From Saprospiraceae bacterium (GTDB lineage Bacteria > Bacteroidota > Bacteroidia > Chitinophagales > Saprospiraceae), in assembly GCA_016708265.1 (NCBI GenBank), contig JADJGA010000011.1:434001-498000 (forward strand): DNA of 64,000 bases. Reading direction: 5' to 3'. The notes beneath the pieces were generated by a model. That model saw only the letters and a list, made by a program, of their open reading frames with translations. It was not told the origin of the DNA and made no database searches. The position numbers were made by a program, and so were the translations under genes. This document shows positions 1-9,474 of this stretch, in pieces; the stretch's first letter is position 1; the number at the start of each line of letters is the position of its first letter.

Positions 1-1
1 C

Positions 2-151
2 AAAAATCCTGATTTCTACAAAGCCGATGGTGCTAAGATGAAATCCGGACTTAATATATACAAATCGGTAAAAGATGCGACAGGATGTGAATTATTTGTG
101 TTTGACTGGGATGCAAATTTTACTATTGGGTTCTTACTGGGATTGAATTGA
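2..151 (+). CDS. C-terminal end of an unidentified protein (partial)
   Basis: An open frame runs in from the left edge and stops with TGA at 149-151, giving 49 residues with no start in the window. The visible tail contains GLNIYKSVKDATGC and ends FTIGFLLGLN. I do not recognise a family. The alternating hydrophobic, aromatic end could be the last strand of an outer-membrane barrel, but that is a guess. Its stop overlaps the 3' end of the convergent OmpA-family gene by 18 bases. It is open across the whole visible stretch, but the short length limits certainty. Confidence 0.45.
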   Translation, partial: KNPDFYKADGAKMKSGLNIYKSVKDATGCELFVFDWDANFTIGFLLGLN

Positions 152-1393
152 TTTATTTCCGGTATAAAGTATTTTAATTTCAACACGCTGGTTTTTTTTA
201 CGACCTTCAGGAGTATTGTCGGAAGCAAGTGGTTTTAATTTACCATAACCCCTGTATTTGATCCTGAAAGTTGGGATACCTTTTTTGTATAGATACTCAG
301 CTACATTTTTTGCCCTTTCAGTAGAAAGCTTATTGCAGTAATCCTCATCGGGTACACTATTGGTATGTCCACCGATTTCAATGATGACATTCGGATTTTC
401 ATCCAGAAAAGTGTGTATTTCGTTTAGAACTTCAAAAGATTCAGGTTTTATATTAGAACTGTCAGCTTCAAAAAAGAGTTTTTCTATCCGTATGGTTTGT
501 CCTATCAGTATTTTATCTTTTTCAAGACCTTTTAATATTTTATCTTTTTTCTCGGGTTTTATTTCTTTTTTTCGATTTGTAAAAACCGAATCATCAGCTT
601 TTTTATTATTAATAGTCAGGGCCGGCTTTTTAATAGCAGTTGGTGCCGGTTTTTTGACAACTTCAGCTTTCTTTAGAACTTCATTTCCCGGTTTTTTAAC
701 CTCGACTTTAGCCAATTCTTTAGCGTCGGGACAAGGTATCTCAATAATATCTGATGCTTTATCCAGCAGAATATTACCATTATATGGAACTAAAACAGGT
801 GTTTTATAAAATGCTTCAAACATGATATATGGGTAATCTCTTGAAGGCTTAAATTTAAAATTGTATTGCCTCCAGTCTGAATGGTCTACTAAGACTGATT
901 CAGCCAGCAATTGTGTCTTATTACAATTGGAAGTACTACCCCAAATCCTTAATTTTACAGCTTTATTAAAATTCTTTTTTGATTTGTCTAAACCCACAGC
1001 ATCTATATTGCTTAAGTAAATGTCGGATTTAGCAAGATAAATACTGAATTTATAACATCTGTTTGCTTTGAGGGGAGATTCCAGTTGTTGTGAAATCATT
1101 TCATAAGTTTCCCTGAGCTCTCTAGTCACCATGCCAACATAAGTATTACCATCAAAAGTACTGTGTTTGACATCAAAATAATTAGACACAGAAGAATGGA
1201 TATCTGGAGCTGTTTCATCCGGAAAAAAATTAGGAGCACAATCTGTCCAATCCTGAAGGTAGAAATATCCATCTGTTCCGGCAGCATCAGCACCTTCAAA
1301 AGACGGATTTTTTAGCTTGATTGTCTTTGCCTGACTGTACACGGACGTACAGCCAAGTGTAAATAAAACAAATATGTTGATGATCAGTTTCAT
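134..1393 (-). CDS. OmpA-family envelope protein with N-terminal jelly-roll-like domain
   Basis: The 419-residue protein probably anchors the cell envelope to peptidoglycan. Residues 1-21 form a signal peptide ending VYSQ. Residues about 22-235 look like a carbohydrate-binding/jelly-roll domain of the kind found in Bacteroidota surface proteins (NPSFEG near the start, W-rich strands, paired Cys). A Lys/Pro/Ala-rich linker follows at about 235-300. The C-terminal 115 residues are an OmpA/Pal domain with FFEADSSNIKPES, GGHTN and LSTERAKNVAEYL. The classical peptidoglycan-binding Asp of GHTD is Asn here (GGHTN), while the Arg in the STERA helix is kept; I believe this variant is common in Bacteroidota. 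A possible alternative lipobox (TLGC) lies in the signal peptide. It stands alone, convergent with the truncated gene on its left and divergent from the nuclease on its right. Confidence 0.85.
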   Translation of the reverse strand: MKLIINIFVLFTLGCTSVYSQAKTIKLKNPSFEGADAAGTDGYFYLQDWTDCAPNFFPDETAPDIHSSVSNYFDVKHSTFDGNTYVGMVTRELRETYEMISQQLESPLKANRCYKFSIYLAKSDIYLSNIDAVGLDKSKKNFNKAVKLRIWGSTSNCNKTQLLAESVLVDHSDWRQYNFKFKPSRDYPYIMFEAFYKTPVLVPYNGNILLDKASDIIEIPCPDAKELAKVEVKKPGNEVLKKAEVVKKPAPTAIKKPALTINNKKADDSVFTNRKKEIKPEKKDKILKGLEKDKILIGQTIRIEKLFFEADSSNIKPESFEVLNEIHTFLDENPNVIIEIGGHTNSVPDEDYCNKLSTERAKNVAEYLYKKGIPTFRIKYRGYGKLKPLASDNTPEGRKKNQRVEIKILYTGNKSIQSQ

Positions 1394-1550
1394 AATTATA
1401 AATACAGGATTAATAACTTAATACCAATAAAATTGTTTTATTTAACAAGAAAAAAAATTTGAGATTAACATATGGACATTTAACTGTTTTACTTACAAAT
1501 TATTATGTTCTAAAGTATTTTAATTTTAAATACTGATTTCTGATAGTATT

Positions 1551-1580
1551 TTTGCAGGTATAGTATCAACTTTACCTTCG
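1551..1580 (+). promoter_or_regulatory. Possible Bacteroidota promoter for the secreted nuclease
   Basis: TTTG at 1551-1554, an 18-base spacer and TACCTTCG at 1573-1580 resemble the Bacteroidota sigma-A pattern TTTG-N19-TAnnTTTG with one mismatch in the -7 box. It lies 48 bases before the TTG start at 1628. Confidence 0.4.
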
Positions 1581-1627
1581 ATATCAAATCAAAATTATTA
1601 AATTTGTAATTTCAAAATTGGATACTA

Positions 1628-3325
1628 TTGAAAAACATATTATTAATATTTTTTTTATCGATTTCTTTCTACATTAATGCTCAGATAATTATTGATGAGG
1701 ATTTGAATGACTGGAATCTGATACAGGAGAAAGTAACCGACCCAGCGAATGATGGAAGCGGAAGTATTGATTTTACTGAATTTAAAAGTACCAATGATTC
1801 AGAATACTTGTATCTAAAATTTAATACAGGCAAAGAATTAAATCTTCAGGATAACAGCAAAATAGTTTTATACATCGATATTGATAATAATACTGGTACC
1901 GGAATGACCATTAATGGAATTGGTGCAGATATCAGCTATGATTTCGGACAAAGGACGGGTTATTATCACAGAAATTCTTCGGTTTATGATTTTTATCACG
2001 ATGATTGCGGATTAATATCTTTGCCAACAGTCACATCCGATATATTTGAAATGGCAATAGAAAGAAAGTTTAATGCAGGGAATTATCTTGTAATATTTGG
2101 CAATAAAATAAGGATAACATTTATTTATAATGTATCTGGTGGTGACATGATTCCAGATCAGAGCGGAGCTTATTTATATCAGATGAATGATACCAAATAT
2201 ATACCTCATGCTTTTAAAATAGATAAATACGATCAGGGTCATTTGCGAATAATGTCTTATAATGTAAAACAAGATGGTAATTTTGAAGATGAGCCTCCAT
2301 ATAAAAGAAAAATAAAAGCGACACAAGCTGATATTCTCTGTTTTCAGGAAATATATAATCATAGTTCCGGTGAAATGAACAATAAAATTAAAAGCTATTT
2401 TGGTGGCAATTGGTATGATGCAAAAATTGGAACTGATATAATTATTGTCAGTAAGTATCCTATCATTAAATTTGATGCAATTGGAGGTAATGGTGCATTT
2501 TTGATAAATTATAATGGAATTGAAATTCTTATCATTAATGTGCATTTATATTGTTGTGATAATGACAGTGACCGGCAAACCGAAACAGACGAGATCATGC
2601 AATTCATCAGGAATGCTAAAAATCAAACAGGTTCAATCACTATTAAAAAAAATACTCCGATAATAATCACAGGCGACACTAATTTTGTCGGATTAAAACA
2701 ACAGCGCAAGACGCTGTTGCAGGGCGATATAGTCAATGAATCAAAATATGGTAAGGATTTTTTGCCAGACTGGGACAATACATATTTTGAAGATGCAAAA
2801 CCATTGACAACCGGATATCCCGGTTCATATACCTGGAAATCCAATTTTTCATCCTATCCGGCCGGAAGGATAGACTACTTTATATATTCGGGATCGGTCC
2901 TTAAGCTTGAAAATTCATATGTATTATGCACTGACCTTCTCGAAAGAGATATCCTTGATCAGTTTCAGCTCAACAATGAAGATTCATATAATGCATCAGA
3001 TCATTTACCCATAGTAGCTGATTTCAGTATCAAGGACATTTCCCCGACTTATGATTTTTCTGAGATGGAGAATTTCATCAATATGTATCCCAATCCGGCT
3101 TCAGGTCATATTAACATTGAGTATTATAGTGAAAACACAGAAAACATAGAAATAGTGATTTATAGTCAGATTGGTGAAAAAATCAAGAAAGAAATTGTGA
3201 GGAAAAAGTCTGGCCTGGATAATCATTTCCTCGATATTTCCGATCTTCCTTCAGGGCTTTATAATACAGTTTTTTATAGCAATAGTTCGAAAATTGCTGA
3301 GTCTAAGAAGTTTGTCAAAAACTGA
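1628..3325 (+). CDS. Secreted endonuclease/exonuclease/phosphatase protein with T9SS sorting domain
   Basis: The 565-residue extracellular hydrolase starts at TTG 1628, chosen because it begins a good signal peptide (MKNILLIFFLSISFYINAQ). Residues about 20-195 form a beta-rich domain resembling CBM9/DOMON-like modules (DLNDWNL, DIDNNTGTG). Residues about 205-470 are an EEP-fold catalytic domain with the expected active-site motifs MSYNVKQD, CFQEIYNH (metal-binding Glu), GDTNFVG (Asp-x-Asn) and SDHLPIVADF (Asp-His). The last 80 residues (MYPNPASGHINIEY through FVKN) are a type A C-terminal sorting domain for type IX secretion. The substrate could be nucleic acid or a phosphoester such as a phospholipid head group; the sequence does not decide. 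It is monocistronic, with a terminator directly after it. Confidence 0.88.
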   Translation: MKNILLIFFLSISFYINAQIIIDEDLNDWNLIQEKVTDPANDGSGSIDFTEFKSTNDSEYLYLKFNTGKELNLQDNSKIVLYIDIDNNTGTGMTINGIGADISYDFGQRTGYYHRNSSVYDFYHDDCGLISLPTVTSDIFEMAIERKFNAGNYLVIFGNKIRITFIYNVSGGDMIPDQSGAYLYQMNDTKYIPHAFKIDKYDQGHLRIMSYNVKQDGNFEDEPPYKRKIKATQADILCFQEIYNHSSGEMNNKIKSYFGGNWYDAKIGTDIIIVSKYPIIKFDAIGGNGAFLINYNGIEILIINVHLYCCDNDSDRQTETDEIMQFIRNAKNQTGSITIKKNTPIIITGDTNFVGLKQQRKTLLQGDIVNESKYGKDFLPDWDNTYFEDAKPLTTGYPGSYTWKSNFSSYPAGRIDYFIYSGSVLKLENSYVLCTDLLERDILDQFQLNNEDSYNASDHLPIVADFSIKDISPTYDFSEMENFINMYPNPASGHINIEYYSENTENIEIVIYSQIGEKIKKEIVRKKSGLDNHFLDISDLPSGLYNTVFYSNSSKIAESKKFVKN

Positions 3326-3345
3326 TTTGGATCATTGTGTTGAAA

Positions 3346-3379
3346 TAAAAAAAAGCCCTCATTTCTGAGAGCTTTTTTT
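3346..3379. terminator. Bidirectional rho-independent terminator
   Basis: A-run, stem AGC-CTC / GAG-GCT around loop ATTTCT with one internal mismatch, then a T-run. It sits between the convergent secreted nuclease (+) and ppdK (-) and can serve both strands. Confidence 0.75.
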
Positions 3380-3396
3380 ATAGCATGCAGAAAAGC

Positions 3397-6108
3397 TTAC
3401 TTCTCTGATTTTATAGCTGATTGAGCAGCAGCCAGCCTTGCAATAGGTACTCTGAATGGTGAGCATGAAACATAATTCAAACCCATTGCATTGCAGAATT
3501 CTACAGATGCAGGATCACCGCCCTGTTCTCCGCAGATACCAACTTTAAGATTGTTTCTGGTAGCCCTGCCTTTTTTCACTGCCATTTCAATAAGTTGCCC
3601 TACTCCTTCCTGATCGATAGTCTGGAATGGATCTGCAGCAATGATCTTATTGTCAAGATAATCATGCATAAATCCGCTTACGTCATCCCTGCTGAATCCA
3701 AATGTCATCTGTGTCCGGTCATTTGTTCCGAAGGAGAAGAATTCTGCTGTTTGTGCCATTTTATCTCCGAGCAGACAGGCTCTAGGGATTTCTATCATTG
3801 TACCGTAGAGACATTTTATCTCTGACATGCCAAATTTATTTTCGACTTCCTTTTTAACTCTGTCAAATATTAGCTTTGAAAAGTTTAATTCATTGACATC
3901 ACTTGTTACAGGAACCATAATTTCAGGCAAAGGATGCTTCCCTTCATTGATCAATTCTGCAGAAGCTTCGAATAAAGCACGGAATTGCATTTCTGTAATA
4001 GCTGGATAAGTAATTCCCAGCCTTACTCCCCTGTGACCCATCATCGGATTGGTCTCGTGAAGTTTATCAACTCTCTTGGCAACTTCTTCAGCTGAAATTC
4101 CAATGGCTTTAGCGATTTCTACTTGTTTTTCGTGAGTTTGAGGTGCAAATTCATGTAATGGTGGATCCAATAATCTGAAAGTTACAGGTAGTCCGTCCAT
4201 AACAGCCATTGTGCCTTTCATGTCACGCTTAACGTATGGGAACAGTTCATTTATAGCCTCCAGTCTCTCTTTTTCTGTTGAGCTCAGTATCATTTTTCTC
4301 AAAACGAATAATGGTTCATCTGCTCCTTTACCATAAAACATATGTTCTGTCCTGAAAAGTCCGATTCCTTCTGCACCATAATCACGGGCTGTTTTAGCAT
4401 CTTCAGGTGTATCTGCATTTGTGCGAACTCCCATTTTACGATATTTATCTGCAATGCTCATAAACTCTTTGAATCTTGGATTTTCGGTAGCATCCATTAA
4501 ATCAAGTTCTTTATTGTAAACATGGCCTTTAGTACCGTTCATCGTAATAACATCACCTTCTTTTAATGTAATGCCACTACTTTTTATCACAGCTGTTTTA
4601 GCTTCTTCATTTACTTCCATTGAACCTGCTCCGACTATGCAGCATTTTCCCCATCCACGTGCAACAAGTGCAGCATGTGAAGTCATACCACCCAAAGCGG
4701 TGAGAATTCCATCAGAAACCCTCATTCCCTCTACATCTTCAGGATTTGTTTCTTTTCTGACAAGTATTACTTTTTCACCTTTTCTTGTCCAGGCAACTGC
4801 ATCTTCGGCAGTAAATACAATTTTTCCTACGGCGGCACCTGGTCCGGCCGGAAGGCCTTTTACGATTGGAGTTGCCAGTTTCTCTGAAGCCGGATCTACA
4901 ATCGGATGCAGAAGTTCATCAAGCTGATCAGGGTTAACTCTCATTACAAGCGTTTTTTCATTAATCATACCTTCTTTGAGCATATCCATGGCCATATTAA
5001 GTGCTGCAGTACCAGTTCTTTTTCCAACTCTGCACTGTAGCATATAAAGAGTTCCATCTTGAACAGTAAATTCAATGTCAAGCATATCTTTAAATGTCAC
5101 TTCAAGTTTTGTTCTGATATCATCGAGTTCCTTGTAAATAACAGGATAAAGATCCTGCATTGAATGAAGGTGTTTATTTTGTTCGTTTTTGGTGTCGTTG
5201 TTTAGCGGACTTGGAGTTCTTATACCGGCAACAACATCTTCTCCCTGTGCATTTATAAGCCATTCACCATAGAATAGATTTTCTCCGGTAGCCGGATTTC
5301 TTGTGAATGCAACTCCGGTAGCTGAAGATTCACCCATATTTCCAAATACCATAGCCTGAACATTTACTGCAGTACCCCACTCATCAGGAATACCTTCTAT
5401 TCTTCTGTATGAAACAGCTTTTTTCCCGTTCCAGCTTTTAAAAACAGCTTTAATACCTCCTTCAAGCTGAGCTTTTGCATCATCGGGGAATTCTGAACCT
5501 AAAACTGATTTTACTTTTTTCTTGAATTCTTCTGATAAAAATTTAAGGTCTTCAGTTGTCAGTTCAGTATCAGAATGAAATCCTTTGGAATGTTTGTATT
5601 CTTCAAGCATTTCGTCAAGTTGTCTTCTGATGTTTTTTTCAAGGCCTTCTGCTTTATCCATTACAACATCAGCATACATCATTATAAGTCTGCGATAGGA
5701 ATCATAGACAAAACGTGGATTATTTGTTTTTTTGATCAAACCCGGAATAGTTTTAGAGCTCAAACCAATATTAAGAACAGTGTCCATCATACCGGGCATA
5801 GAACTTCTGGCTCCTGACCTGCAGGACATAAGAAGAGCATTCTCCGGATCACCGAATTTCATGCCCATAGCTTCTTCCACAAATTCCATTCCTTTCCAGA
5901 CTTCTTCCATTAATCCATCAGGTAATTGGTTGTTATTTGCATAATACTCATTGCAGGTATCTGTTGTAATAGTAAGACCTGCAGGAACAGGTAATTCCAA
6001 TAAGCACATCTCAGCAAGATTTGCTCCTTTTCCGCCGAGCAGATTTTTCATTGTGCTGTCACCTTCGGCTTTTTTGTTCCCGAAAGTATAAACTCTTTTT
6101 TTATTCAT
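3397..6108 (-). CDS. ppdK: Pyruvate, phosphate dikinase
   Basis: PPDK interconverts pyruvate + ATP + Pi and phosphoenolpyruvate + AMP + PPi, allowing PPi-linked glycolysis or gluconeogenesis. At 903 residues it has the usual bacterial length. The N-terminal ATP-grasp domain has GGKGANLAEM (about 25-34) and SCRSGARSSMPGMMDTVLN. The swivelling phosphohistidine domain carries GGMTSHAALVARGWG with the catalytic His at about 478. The C-terminal PEP/pyruvate TIM barrel has GLFRTEHMF, GTMIEIPRA, the GICGEQGG motif with its catalytic Cys, and the typical ending GLNYVSCSPFRVPIARLAAAQ. All key residues are present. It is separated by a terminator from the acyl-CoA synthetase upstream, so it is probably transcribed on its own. 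I see no adjacent PPDK regulatory kinase/phosphatase. Confidence 0.97.
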   Translation of the reverse strand: MNKKRVYTFGNKKAEGDSTMKNLLGGKGANLAEMCLLELPVPAGLTITTDTCNEYYANNNQLPDGLMEEVWKGMEFVEEAMGMKFGDPENALLMSCRSGARSSMPGMMDTVLNIGLSSKTIPGLIKKTNNPRFVYDSYRRLIMMYADVVMDKAEGLEKNIRRQLDEMLEEYKHSKGFHSDTELTTEDLKFLSEEFKKKVKSVLGSEFPDDAKAQLEGGIKAVFKSWNGKKAVSYRRIEGIPDEWGTAVNVQAMVFGNMGESSATGVAFTRNPATGENLFYGEWLINAQGEDVVAGIRTPSPLNNDTKNEQNKHLHSMQDLYPVIYKELDDIRTKLEVTFKDMLDIEFTVQDGTLYMLQCRVGKRTGTAALNMAMDMLKEGMINEKTLVMRVNPDQLDELLHPIVDPASEKLATPIVKGLPAGPGAAVGKIVFTAEDAVAWTRKGEKVILVRKETNPEDVEGMRVSDGILTALGGMTSHAALVARGWGKCCIVGAGSMEVNEEAKTAVIKSSGITLKEGDVITMNGTKGHVYNKELDLMDATENPRFKEFMSIADKYRKMGVRTNADTPEDAKTARDYGAEGIGLFRTEHMFYGKGADEPLFVLRKMILSSTEKERLEAINELFPYVKRDMKGTMAVMDGLPVTFRLLDPPLHEFAPQTHEKQVEIAKAIGISAEEVAKRVDKLHETNPMMGHRGVRLGITYPAITEMQFRALFEASAELINEGKHPLPEIMVPVTSDVNELNFSKLIFDRVKKEVENKFGMSEIKCLYGTMIEIPRACLLGDKMAQTAEFFSFGTNDRTQMTFGFSRDDVSGFMHDYLDNKIIAADPFQTIDQEGVGQLIEMAVKKGRATRNNLKVGICGEQGGDPASVEFCNAMGLNYVSCSPFRVPIARLAAAQSAIKSEK

Positions 6109-6141
6109 GATTAATTTTGTTTTCGATTAAAAATAAGCCGG

Positions 6142-6149
6142 CAAATTTA
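6142..6149 (-). promoter_or_regulatory. Candidate -7 element for ppdK
   Basis: Read on the minus strand this is TAAATTTG, a match to TAnnTTTG, 33 bases before the ppdK ATG. No clear TTTG is seen at the -33 distance, so the call rests on one box. Confidence 0.35.
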
Positions 6150-6199
6150 GTGAATTATTTGCTATCCAGCTATATAAAATTCCATTTAGTTAATATTGT

Positions 6200-6244
6200 A
6201 AAAAAATCCCCCATTTAAGTCATATCAATGTACTTAAATGAGGG
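6200..6244 (-). terminator. Rho-independent terminator of the acyl-CoA synthetase gene
   Basis: On the minus strand a long stem (CCTCATTTAAGT paired with ACTTAAATGGGG, 11-base loop) is followed by a run of seven T. It begins about 20 bases after the stop of the 6265-8922 gene. Confidence 0.85.
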
Positions 6245-6264
6245 ATATTAATAAAAATTTAATA

Positions 6265-8922
6265 TTATACCTCTCTTTCAACGTAGAATACATTAATATC
6301 TACGCTGGTAAAAGTAAAATCTCTGGATTTGAACATCTGAACCATAGTGTCATTTGCTTTCATTACAGAAGCATATATTTTCTTGAGTCCTTGTCTTTTC
6401 GCAACTTCAAGGATCTTGTCCATTAAGTGTGCTCCGACACCTTTGCCCTGCCACGGGTCAGCTACAACAATAGCAAACTCAGCAGTGTGATTTTCAAGAT
6501 CGCTTACAATTCTGGATACACCTATCATTTGTGTTTTACCATCGACAGTGATTTCGCCTATGAGAGCCATTTCCCTGTTATAGTCAATCTGTGTAAATCT
6601 GGTTAGCATATCATGTGTAATGTCTTTGATATAACCAAAAAATCTGAAATAAAGGGTTTGTTTAGAAAAGTTGGCAAACATTTCCTTCTCATTCGGCTCA
6701 TCTTCCGGTTTGATTGGCCTGATCAAAACATCGGTATCATCCAGTAGTTTTACATGATATGTATATTCAGCAGGATAAGGTGCTATCATAAGGTGGTCAT
6801 AAGCCTGAACTTTGTTTGCTATAGCTTCTTCATCCAAAACTATTTTGGCATCCAGTACTACTCCAGAGTGTTCATCAACAGCAAATGGATTTATGTCAAT
6901 TTCCAGTATTTCAGGGAAATCCATTATCAGGTAAGCAAATTTATATAGCAGAAACTGAATCGATTTGATATCAACTCCCTTCATCCCACGGTAACCTGCC
7001 AGCAATTTGTATATCTTGGTGTTTTCGATAAGTCTCTGAGCTAGTGCCATATTAAGAGGGGGTAATGCAACATTGAGGTCTTTAAATACTTCTACTGCAA
7101 CACCACCCATTCCAAAAATTATAATCGGACCAAAAATAGGATCTTTTTTGGATCCAATGATGAGTTCATATTTCTTATCAACCATCTCCTCTATCATTAC
7201 ACCATGAATGTCAGCATCCGGTTTATAAACTTTTGCAGATGCAACAATTTTCCTGTATTTTTTTATAGCTTCTTCCTTTGACTGAATGTTCAGAGCTACT
7301 CCACCTGCATCTGTTTTATGTAAAATATCAGGAGAAGCAATTTTCATAACTAAAGGAAAACCTATTCTTTCTGAAATTTCACCTGCTTCTTCTTCTGTGG
7401 TGGCAAGTTCAAACTGAGTTACTGGAATCTGATAATTTCTGAGAACCTCTTTGGCTTCAGTTTCATTGAGAATATATCTGTTTTCTTTTACCAGATTATT
7501 AAATAATTCTCTTGTTTTATCTTTTTCTGGTGCAAATTGTGAAGGGATATTAGCCGGGGTCTGGTATAAAAGATCGATATTTTTAGTATATTTAACCATG
7601 TCCATAAAGGTTGTAATTGCCTTTTCCGGAACTACAAAAGTCGGTATTTTGCCCTGGTCCAAAATTTCCTGACCAGCTTTTATATCTGCACTGCCCATCC
7701 AGCTTGCCAATATGGTTTTAGAATATTTCTTCGATATTCTTACGACCTCTTTAGCAATGGAAACAGGGTCAGTCATTGATTGGGGGGTTAAAATAACAAG
7801 AATTGCATCAACATTATTTTCCTGTATCAAAACTTCAAGAGCACCTCCATATTCAACTTCAGATGCATCTCCCAAAACATCAATAGGATTATTATGACTC
7901 CACATCGGAGGCAATATCTTATTAAGATCCCTGATAGCATCGTCCGATAACGGAGCTAATTGTCCTCCAAGTTTAACCAATAAGTCAGTAGCTAATACTC
8001 CCGGACCACCTGCATTTGTAACAATAGCAAGTCTGTCACCCTTAGGACGTGGTTGTTTTGACAGAGCCTGTGCACCATTAAAAAGCTGATCAATGGTCTC
8101 AACAGAAACCATGCCTGCTCTTTTAAAAGCAGATTCAAAAGCGATATCACTTCCAGCCAGAGTACCTGTATGTGATAAAGCGACTTTGGCACCTGCTTCA
8201 CTTTTGCCTGCTTTGAGTACCAAGATAGGTTTATTTCTTGAGAATGCCCTTGCAGCGCTAAAGAATCTGCTTGACTTGGTCATTGACTCCATATATATAA
8301 TGATACTCGAGGTATTTGGGTCTTTGTCGAGATAATCTATCAGATCACCAAAACTGACGTCAATCATTGAGCCAATAGAAATAAAGTGACTGAAACCAAC
8401 ATTTTCGGATACTGACCAGTCAAGGATGGCAGTACATAAAGCACCACTTTGAGAAATAAGAGCTATATTGCCTGGTAATGCCATTTTATTGGCAAAGCTT
8501 ACATTTAGCTTAATGGAAGGTTTTATAAAACCTAAACAGTTTGGTCCGATAATCGGGATATTGTACTTCTTCGCTGTCTTTTTGATAGAATCGACCATTT
8601 TCTTTCCTTCTTCTCCTGCTTCAAGAAATCCTGCAGAAATAATTAAAATCCCACCTACCTTGTATTCACCACACTGTTCAACTATACCGGGAACTGTTGC
8701 AGAAGGAGTTGCAATTACTGCAAGATCGATTTCATCTTCGGTATCTTTTAAGGTTTTGTATGCCTTTATGCCAAAAACACTTTTTCTTTTTAAATTGATT
8801 GGATAAACCACACCCTGATAACCTGATCCAACCAGATTGTTCATGATTGCATACCCGACACTATCTTCATTGTTAGTTGCTCCAAAAACAGCTACTGTTT
8901 TTGGATTAAAAAGTTTTTCCAT
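6265..8922 (-). CDS. ADP-forming acyl-CoA synthetase fused to GNAT acetyltransferase (Pat/PatZ-like architecture)
   Basis: The 885-residue protein has the domain order of enterobacterial protein lysine acetyltransferase Pat/PatZ. Residues about 1-130 are a CoA-binding Rossmann domain (VAVFGATNNEDSVGYAIMNNL). Residues 150-460 are succinyl-CoA-ligase-like, with SHTGTLAGSD placing a His at about 251 where ADP-forming acetyl-CoA synthetases carry the phosphorylated His. Residues about 480-700 are an ATP-grasp domain (PLVMKIASPDILHKTDAGGV, FGPIIIFGMGGVAVEVFKD). Residues about 730-885 are a GNAT domain with acetyl-CoA loop QGKGVGAH. The protein may make acetyl-CoA with ATP synthesis, acetylate proteins, or do both. 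Because the His is retained, ligase activity is plausible, unlike in enterobacterial Pat, whose ligase part is thought inactive. It has its own terminator. Confidence 0.88.
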   Translation of the reverse strand: MEKLFNPKTVAVFGATNNEDSVGYAIMNNLVGSGYQGVVYPINLKRKSVFGIKAYKTLKDTEDEIDLAVIATPSATVPGIVEQCGEYKVGGILIISAGFLEAGEEGKKMVDSIKKTAKKYNIPIIGPNCLGFIKPSIKLNVSFANKMALPGNIALISQSGALCTAILDWSVSENVGFSHFISIGSMIDVSFGDLIDYLDKDPNTSSIIIYMESMTKSSRFFSAARAFSRNKPILVLKAGKSEAGAKVALSHTGTLAGSDIAFESAFKRAGMVSVETIDQLFNGAQALSKQPRPKGDRLAIVTNAGGPGVLATDLLVKLGGQLAPLSDDAIRDLNKILPPMWSHNNPIDVLGDASEVEYGGALEVLIQENNVDAILVILTPQSMTDPVSIAKEVVRISKKYSKTILASWMGSADIKAGQEILDQGKIPTFVVPEKAITTFMDMVKYTKNIDLLYQTPANIPSQFAPEKDKTRELFNNLVKENRYILNETEAKEVLRNYQIPVTQFELATTEEEAGEISERIGFPLVMKIASPDILHKTDAGGVALNIQSKEEAIKKYRKIVASAKVYKPDADIHGVMIEEMVDKKYELIIGSKKDPIFGPIIIFGMGGVAVEVFKDLNVALPPLNMALAQRLIENTKIYKLLAGYRGMKGVDIKSIQFLLYKFAYLIMDFPEILEIDINPFAVDEHSGVVLDAKIVLDEEAIANKVQAYDHLMIAPYPAEYTYHVKLLDDTDVLIRPIKPEDEPNEKEMFANFSKQTLYFRFFGYIKDITHDMLTRFTQIDYNREMALIGEITVDGKTQMIGVSRIVSDLENHTAEFAIVVADPWQGKGVGAHLMDKILEVAKRQGLKKIYASVMKANDTMVQMFKSRDFTFTSVDINVFYVEREV

Positions 8923-9474
8923 AATTTAATTTTTATTTTATATATATTTTAACTTTAAATCAAAATTTTATGCAAAAGTCAGATTACATTTATTAAAAGT
9001 CAAGTATTATGAATGATTTTGGGGTAATTTAGAAAGAAGCTAATTTCAAAAAATACTTTGTTTTTAATTAAGTGCATCTTGTTAATATAAAACGATTACA
9101 ATATAAAATAATTATTTCTATTAAAAATAAGATGAATTATATTCTGTAAAACTTTTTAAAGCAAAAAATTTTTTTCCGTTTAAAATATGCTATGCTTTAT
9201 TAATATGCTTGCAATCAGTTATATATGTTTATATAATTTGATTTTACGTTTTAATAAAAAAGAAAAAAATATAAATATTATTCAAAATTTTATTTTGTAC
9301 ATTTTTTATAGTTGTTAGATTAAAAAAAGCAGAAAAATCAATATTGTCCGGGCATTTTTGTTAAAGCTTAAAAATTCAGATGTCCCGTACCTAACAATAA
9401 AGTGTTAAAAAAATTGATTAAAAAAATAAATAGTCATACCTTTGAAATAATTTAAAAACAGAAAAATATTAAAT
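8923..9474. other. AT-rich divergent intergenic region, no gene seen
   Basis: This 552-base, strongly AT-rich spacer lies between the divergent acyl-CoA synthetase and zinc peptidase genes. Apart from the promoter at 9414-9444 I find no coding frame, tRNA or convincing hairpin. A minus-strand promoter for the synthetase should lie near its left end but no clear TAnnTTTG box is seen there. Confidence 0.6.
9414..9444 (+). promoter_or_regulatory. Bacteroidota promoter of the zinc metallopeptidase gene
   Basis: TTG at 9414-9416, a 20-base spacer and TACCTTTG at 9437-9444 fit the Bacteroidota -33/-7 consensus. The start codon is 31 bases downstream of the -7 box. Confidence 0.7.

Noticed and set aside
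360..809. Open frame of 149 codons on the plus strand inside the OmpA-family gene
   Set aside because: It is the antisense shadow of a well-supported OmpA domain; the translation is hydrophobic and Ser/Phe-rich, with no recognisable family.
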